Part shown: piece by piece, positions 61,206-64,000 of the stretch
Layout of the letters: every line of letters begins with the position of its first letter
Position numbering within the stretch: the stretch's first letter is position 1
Origin: PHAA01 sp040217755
Lineage (GTDB): Bacteria; Bacillota; Syntrophomonadia; Syntrophomonadales; Syntrophomonadaceae
Length of the DNA stretch: 64,000 bases
NCBI GenBank assembly: GCA_040217755.1
Contig: JBEHWJ010000001.1
Span: 97,878-161,877, forward strand
Direction: 5' to 3'
Translations under genes and position numbers: made by a program
Notes under the pieces: model-generated
Database searches by the model: none
Seen by the model: the letters and a program-made list of their open reading frames with translations, nothing else
Told to the model about the DNA's origin: nothing

Positions 61206-61673
61206 ATGAGTGAATCAAAAATGTTCTGTCAGGCAGTGTGTCCATGTCCCCAGTGCGCCAATTATCGTGCCAGTCTGGAGGAATCATTGCAAGACGAGAT
61301 CTGTGACGCTGGTCTCTACGCTATGATAGCCAATGAGGCCCCTTCCGATATTCTTCGCGAGCTGATCACCAGCATCGTAGGAGACGAATATGGGCATGCA
61401 CGTTTACAGTCTGCTCTTCTGGGGCTTTGTGCGCCTCCAGTATCATGTCCTCCCGATTGCCCGCCAGCAACCGGCAACTTTGAGACCGACGTAAGAAACG
61501 CTATTGCCGGTGAATTATCAGCCATCAGGAGATACGCGGAGCTGGCCGGGTGTGCTCCAAATCCTGAAGTGCGGTTTTTGTTGACCTCCATCCTGGGGGA
61601 TGAGTATGCCCACGCGCGGATTTGGAACGCTATGCTTCTGGCTGGTTCAATCTGCAACTACCCCTGCGGATAG
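61206..61673 (+). CDS. Double ferritin-like-domain protein
   Basis: 155 residues, ATG after AAAGGAG. Two similar helical halves, each with Glu/ExxH-type ligands: DAGLYAMIANEA plus GDEYGHARL (about 58), and ELSAIRRYAELA plus GDEYAHARI (about 137). A Cys-rich start (CQAVCPCPQC) and linker (CAPPVSCPPDC) are added. The pattern resembles rubrerythrin-like or spore-coat-associated ferritin-fold proteins; diiron binding is likely but not proven. Confidence 0.8.
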   Translation: MSESKMFCQAVCPCPQCANYRASLEESLQDEICDAGLYAMIANEAPSDILRELITSIVGDEYGHARLQSALLGLCAPPVSCPPDCPPATGNFETDVRNAIAGELSAIRRYAELAGCAPNPEVRFLLTSILGDEYAHARIWNAMLLAGSICNYPCG

Positions 61674-61750
61674 AAAAGTGCCGCCAGTCGATCAATTTCA
61701 TTCGTAAACCATGCGGTATAAGATTTATCCAGTCTTAACATCTTCGCTCA

Positions 61751-61784
61751 GCTGCTGGGGGCCCCGTTAGGGCCCCCAACAGCG
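61751..61784 (+). terminator. Strong hairpin after the ferritin-like genes
   Basis: Fourteen-base arms GCTGCTGGGGGCCC and GGGCCCCCAACAGC with one mismatch. No T tract follows, so its role as a terminator is only probable. Confidence 0.5.
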
Positions 61785-62395
61785 CGGTACATAACAGACT
61801 CTCGGTATCTATTTAATATTCATAGGTTCAAACCTATTACTATGTTATTTAGGTTGGTAAAAGCAGATCGTTCTCCAATTCGGGCGGGTAGGGCAGGGGT
61901 AACCCTATCTTTTTAAGTAAAGGCCTTGAATTCCAATGATAAATTAAATACCTTATGATCAACGTGGATTATATCAAAGGGGTGAATGAGACAATAACAC
62001 TAATTATGTATACTAGGCGGGGAGATATATTGCAGTAATCCTTCCTAATATCATATCGGTTTCCCATCTAAATAATCACTGCCGGCTTGAATTATGCTGC
62101 CGATGCAATAAAAGATATGCCCAACCAAAATTGGCCCACGCCAGAGATTTTCTGAGCGGAGTAAAATTCATCATGGATTTCCGAAGTCATTTCTTCATGG
62201 TGCATATGGAAAACTGGTAATCGGATGATGTGTGACCAAATGGCAAGCATATTGTGGTGCAGGAGACGTGTTAATCAGAAGATTTCCACTCAGAGGCATC
62301 AGATTTGGTCCAGGACGATATCACAGGATTATATGTATAGGTGACCCAATATAATCGCTCTGCGGGCAAATCTCGAGGAGTGTTTTTCTGCGAAT
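61785..62395. other. Gene-free stretch
   Basis: No frame with a ribosome site or family pattern was found. A TATAAT at 62350-62355 could start the downstream structured RNA, although its -35 is poor. Confidence 0.5.
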
Positions 62396-62615
62396 AGATC
62401 AGGGCGTAGCCTTTACCCTTTAAGCAGGGTCTGGTCTAGTGGTAGGCTGACTGGCTATCGGCAACAAGCGCTGTAATCCAGTCATAAGGTGGATGAAGTT
62501 TAAACTTTGCTCAGGAACGATTCTGATCTGCCGCAAAGGGAAACGAACATTCATGTAAACTAGCCGGGCGAGTAAGCTGATGAGATAACTTTTGCGGCTA
62601 GTTTACATAATGTTC
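62396..62615 (+). ncRNA. Twin structured RNA element, copy 1
   Basis: 220 nt, 96% identical and collinear with 63409-63628. Predicted pairings on the plus strand: ACCCU/AGGGU hairpin, GACUGG/CCAGUC, CUUUGC/GCAAAG enclosing CAGG/YCUG, and a 22-bp 3' hairpin (62544-62566 with 62595-62616). Two copy differences keep pairing through G-C/G-U exchange. No open frame explains the conservation. It contains tRNA-like GGTCTAGTGG but cannot fold as a tRNA. Size and Firmicutes context invite comparison with the raiA RNA, but I cannot assign it. Confidence 0.6.
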
Positions 62616-62620
62616 GACTG

Positions 62621-62694
62621 GTTATAGGAATGGCTGGATAAGCCGAATTGAAATCATCCTTGACGGTCAGGCGCAATCCAGCCGTTCCTATAAC
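62621..62694 (+). repeat. 19-bp inverted repeat hairpin next to RNA copy 1
   Basis: GTTATAGGAATGGCTGGAT (62621-62639) pairs with ATCCAGCCGTTCCTATAAC (62676-62694), all positions paired with one G-U. Absent after copy 2, where only TTATAGGAA remains. Confidence 0.8.
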
Positions 62695-62741
62695 GGTCAT
62701 TATGATAGACTAGCAGGATTTACGGTGCTTATGGGTGATTG

Positions 62742-62771
62742 GCCTCACAGAGCCCTGTCGGGCTGTGAGGC
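62742..62771 (+). terminator. GC-rich hairpin
   Basis: GCCTCAC (62742-62748) with GTGAGGC (62765-62771), inner AGCCC/GGGCT. It may end a transcript from the RNA copy 1 region; no clear T tract follows. Confidence 0.45.
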
Positions 62772-62835
62772 GATGCCCTTGCTCGTGACAGCGGAGAGGT
62801 TTAGCGGGTTAGTTAATGTTTGGCCTTAAATGCAA

Positions 62836-62861
62836 AAACCCCTCCGTGGTTGAGAGGGGAT
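62836..62861 (-). terminator. Minus-strand Rho-independent terminator
   Basis: Arms CCCCTC and GAGGGG followed on the minus strand by TTTTTGC. Confidence 0.75.
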
Positions 62862-62871
62862 TCGCTATTCA

Positions 62872-62942
62872 GTTGTCTTGCTCGGATTGAATCACTACGG
62901 TTGTCTTGCTCTGATAGAGTTACTACAGTTGGTCAGTTACTG
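62872..62942. repeat. 28-bp tandem repeat
   Basis: Two full units start at 62872 and 62900 (each GTTGTCTTGCTC then a variable half ending ACTAC) and a decayed third begins at 62928. There are no spacers, so it is not a CRISPR array. Confidence 0.7.
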
Positions 62943-63087
62943 TGACGTAGCCGCTGGTCTCTTTTGTATTATCTGGTGGTGAGTTAAGTATATCACATTC
63001 ATAGCAAAAGTGATGTGTTTAGGTTGAACGTTTGCCTTTTCTGTCGGTTTTGCTGAATAGGCTAGGGGAGCGCGTTTGTAGTGTTTT

Positions 63088-63113
63088 GGCGTGGTTTAGA
63101 CCGCGCCTTTTTT
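63088..63113 (+). terminator. Plus-strand terminator
   Basis: GGCGTGGT (63088-63095) pairs with ACCGCGCC (63100-63107; one G-T), then TTTTTT. The transcript it ends is unknown; a GTGGCTA/TAGCCAC hairpin follows. Confidence 0.8.
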
Positions 63114-63408
63114 GTGGCTAATACTTGATAATAGCCACAAATAACCGTCACACAAAATATGGAAACACAAAGGCAGGGGATAGCATAGCCTCAAAACACG
63201 TAGTCACAAAACGCGCGGGGGAGAATTTACTTCCAGACAAAACGCGAATGAAATGAGCTTAAATTACGCGCAGCTAGCCTGACAGTTGCCGAAAACCACA
63301 GACCGGGGGCCCCGGCTTCAAGGGCTGATCTTCCTGTACGCTTCGTAGCGATAGTTTTGACATAGGGCATGGCATATCTCATAAGTTCATGATCTTGATC
63401 AGTGGGGA

Positions 63409-63628
63409 AGATCAGGGCGGAGCCTTTACCCTTTAAGCAGGGTCTGGTCTAGTGGTAGGCTGACTGGCTTTCGGCAACAAGCGTTGTAATCCAGTCATAA
63501 GGTGGATGAAGTTTAAACTTTGCCCAGGAACGATTCTGACCTGCCGCAAAGGGAAAGGAACATTCATGTAAACTAGCCGGGCGATTAAGCTGATGAGATA
63601 ACTTTTGCAGCTAGTTTACATAATGTTC
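63409..63628 (+). ncRNA. Twin structured RNA element, copy 2
   Basis: Same length as copy 1 with eight substitutions and no gaps. One C-A mismatch arises in the 3' hairpin and the outer pair is lost, so this copy may be slightly weaker. No downstream T tract. The next gene start is at 63958; 63629-63957 shows no other gene. Confidence 0.6.
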
Positions 63629-63957
63629 ATTATAGGAAGTTGGGAAATATATTTAAATAGGTACGGAAGCCAGGATTTAGCCATTTGTAGGTGGACTTTT
63701 TAATATCAATTTGTTTTCAATAAATATTATTCTTGTTGCCGATTTGACCCTTTTATTAATTCCCCACAATAATTCCTGCTTTGCACTCTATCTTGATCGC
63801 TCCATCCGCAAACCCGGGTAATATTATCGGCCAGTCGTTTATACTACTGCCCCCACGACTTTGGGTGCGTTTCCTATATATGCTATACTTCTAATATATC
63901 TCCAAGGTTTTTTCAGTGACCGTTGTAAATCCTAATTAATATGCAAGGAGTGATTTT

Positions 63958-64000
63958 ATGACGAGAGTGAATCCCAGCAACAAGTTCTGGATGCGCGCCG
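63958..64000 (+). CDS. Start of an unidentified gene, cut by the window end
   Basis: ATG at 63958 after AAGGAG with correct spacing; the visible codons give MTRVNPSNKFWMRA. Too short to identify. Confidence 0.6.
   Translation, partial: MTRVNPSNKFWMRA

Larger units (their letters stand above)
62836..62980 (-). ncRNA. Candidate minus-strand small RNA
   Basis: A minus-strand TATACT (62992-62987) and a terminator (CCCCTC/GAGGGG then TTTTT, 62861-62836) bound about 145 nt that include the 28-bp tandem repeat. The -35 is weak, so this is tentative. Confidence 0.35.

Noticed and set aside
62423..62490. tRNA-like stretch (GGTCTAGTGGTAGG)
   Set aside because: No acceptor stem, anticodon arm or T-arm consensus; the pairing belongs to the larger repeated RNA.
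62872..62942. Possible short CRISPR array
   Set aside because: Units follow each other directly without spacers and there are no cas genes.

Overview
The window looks like chromosome of an anaerobic, endospore-forming member of the Bacillota (Clostridia-like), moderately GC-rich. Support: strong AGGAGG-type ribosome sites with many GTG/TTG starts; the Bacillus-type gene order mutL-miaA-hfq-spoVK-ynbB-glnA; spore genes (tlp, a GerMN germination-type lipoprotein, spoVK); LexA boxes of the Gram-positive GAAC-N4-GTTC type; rubredoxin plus an A-type flavoprotein for oxygen/NO defence. No genus can be named from sequence alone.

Layout. 1-9.5 kb: DNA-repair/translation/nitrogen block (deacetylase end, mutL, methyltransferase, miaA, hfq, spoVK-like ATPase, ynbB, DUF456, glnA) converging on lexA. 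9.5-14.7 kb: FeS/FAD hydroxyacid dehydrogenase pair divergent from a LarA-type racemase, then murB. 14.7-22.6 kb: radical SAM, phosphatidylserine/phosphatidylethanolamine synthesis (psd-pssA), NUDIX, sirtuin, a 6S-RNA-like transcription unit, thioesterase, DegV, LemA and a TPM-domain protein. 22.6-25.7 kb: accessory patch with a group II intron 5' fragment lying directly after a terminator and a set of tiny, partly paralogous and decaying genes. 26-27.4 kb: sdpRI-like pair and tlp. 27.4-32.7 kb: an SOS mutagenesis cassette (imuB-like, DUF6504-like, error-prone dnaE) under a LexA-controlled promoter, next to an SRAP/HMCES-type protein. 33-52 kb: mostly housekeeping and membrane genes (permease, pyruvate carboxylase, rubredoxin/FprA/CDGSH, PPK2, plsC).

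52.99-57.3 kb: an AT-richer inserted segment bounded by ~114-bp direct copies of the plsC/DNA-glycosylase intergenic junction. It carries a zinc alcohol dehydrogenase with a textbook sigma-54 promoter and a PocR-PAS-AAA-Fis activator that probably drives it. 57.3-61.7 kb: DNA glycosylase, radical SAM activase-like protein, YccF, DUF362 ferredoxin and two ferritin-like small proteins.

61.7-64 kb has no convincing long gene until a start at 63,958. It holds two 220-nt, about 96% identical, highly structured non-coding repeats about 1 kb apart, plus hairpins, terminators and a small tandem repeat. I regard the twin RNA and the inserted sigma-54 segment as the most interesting items.
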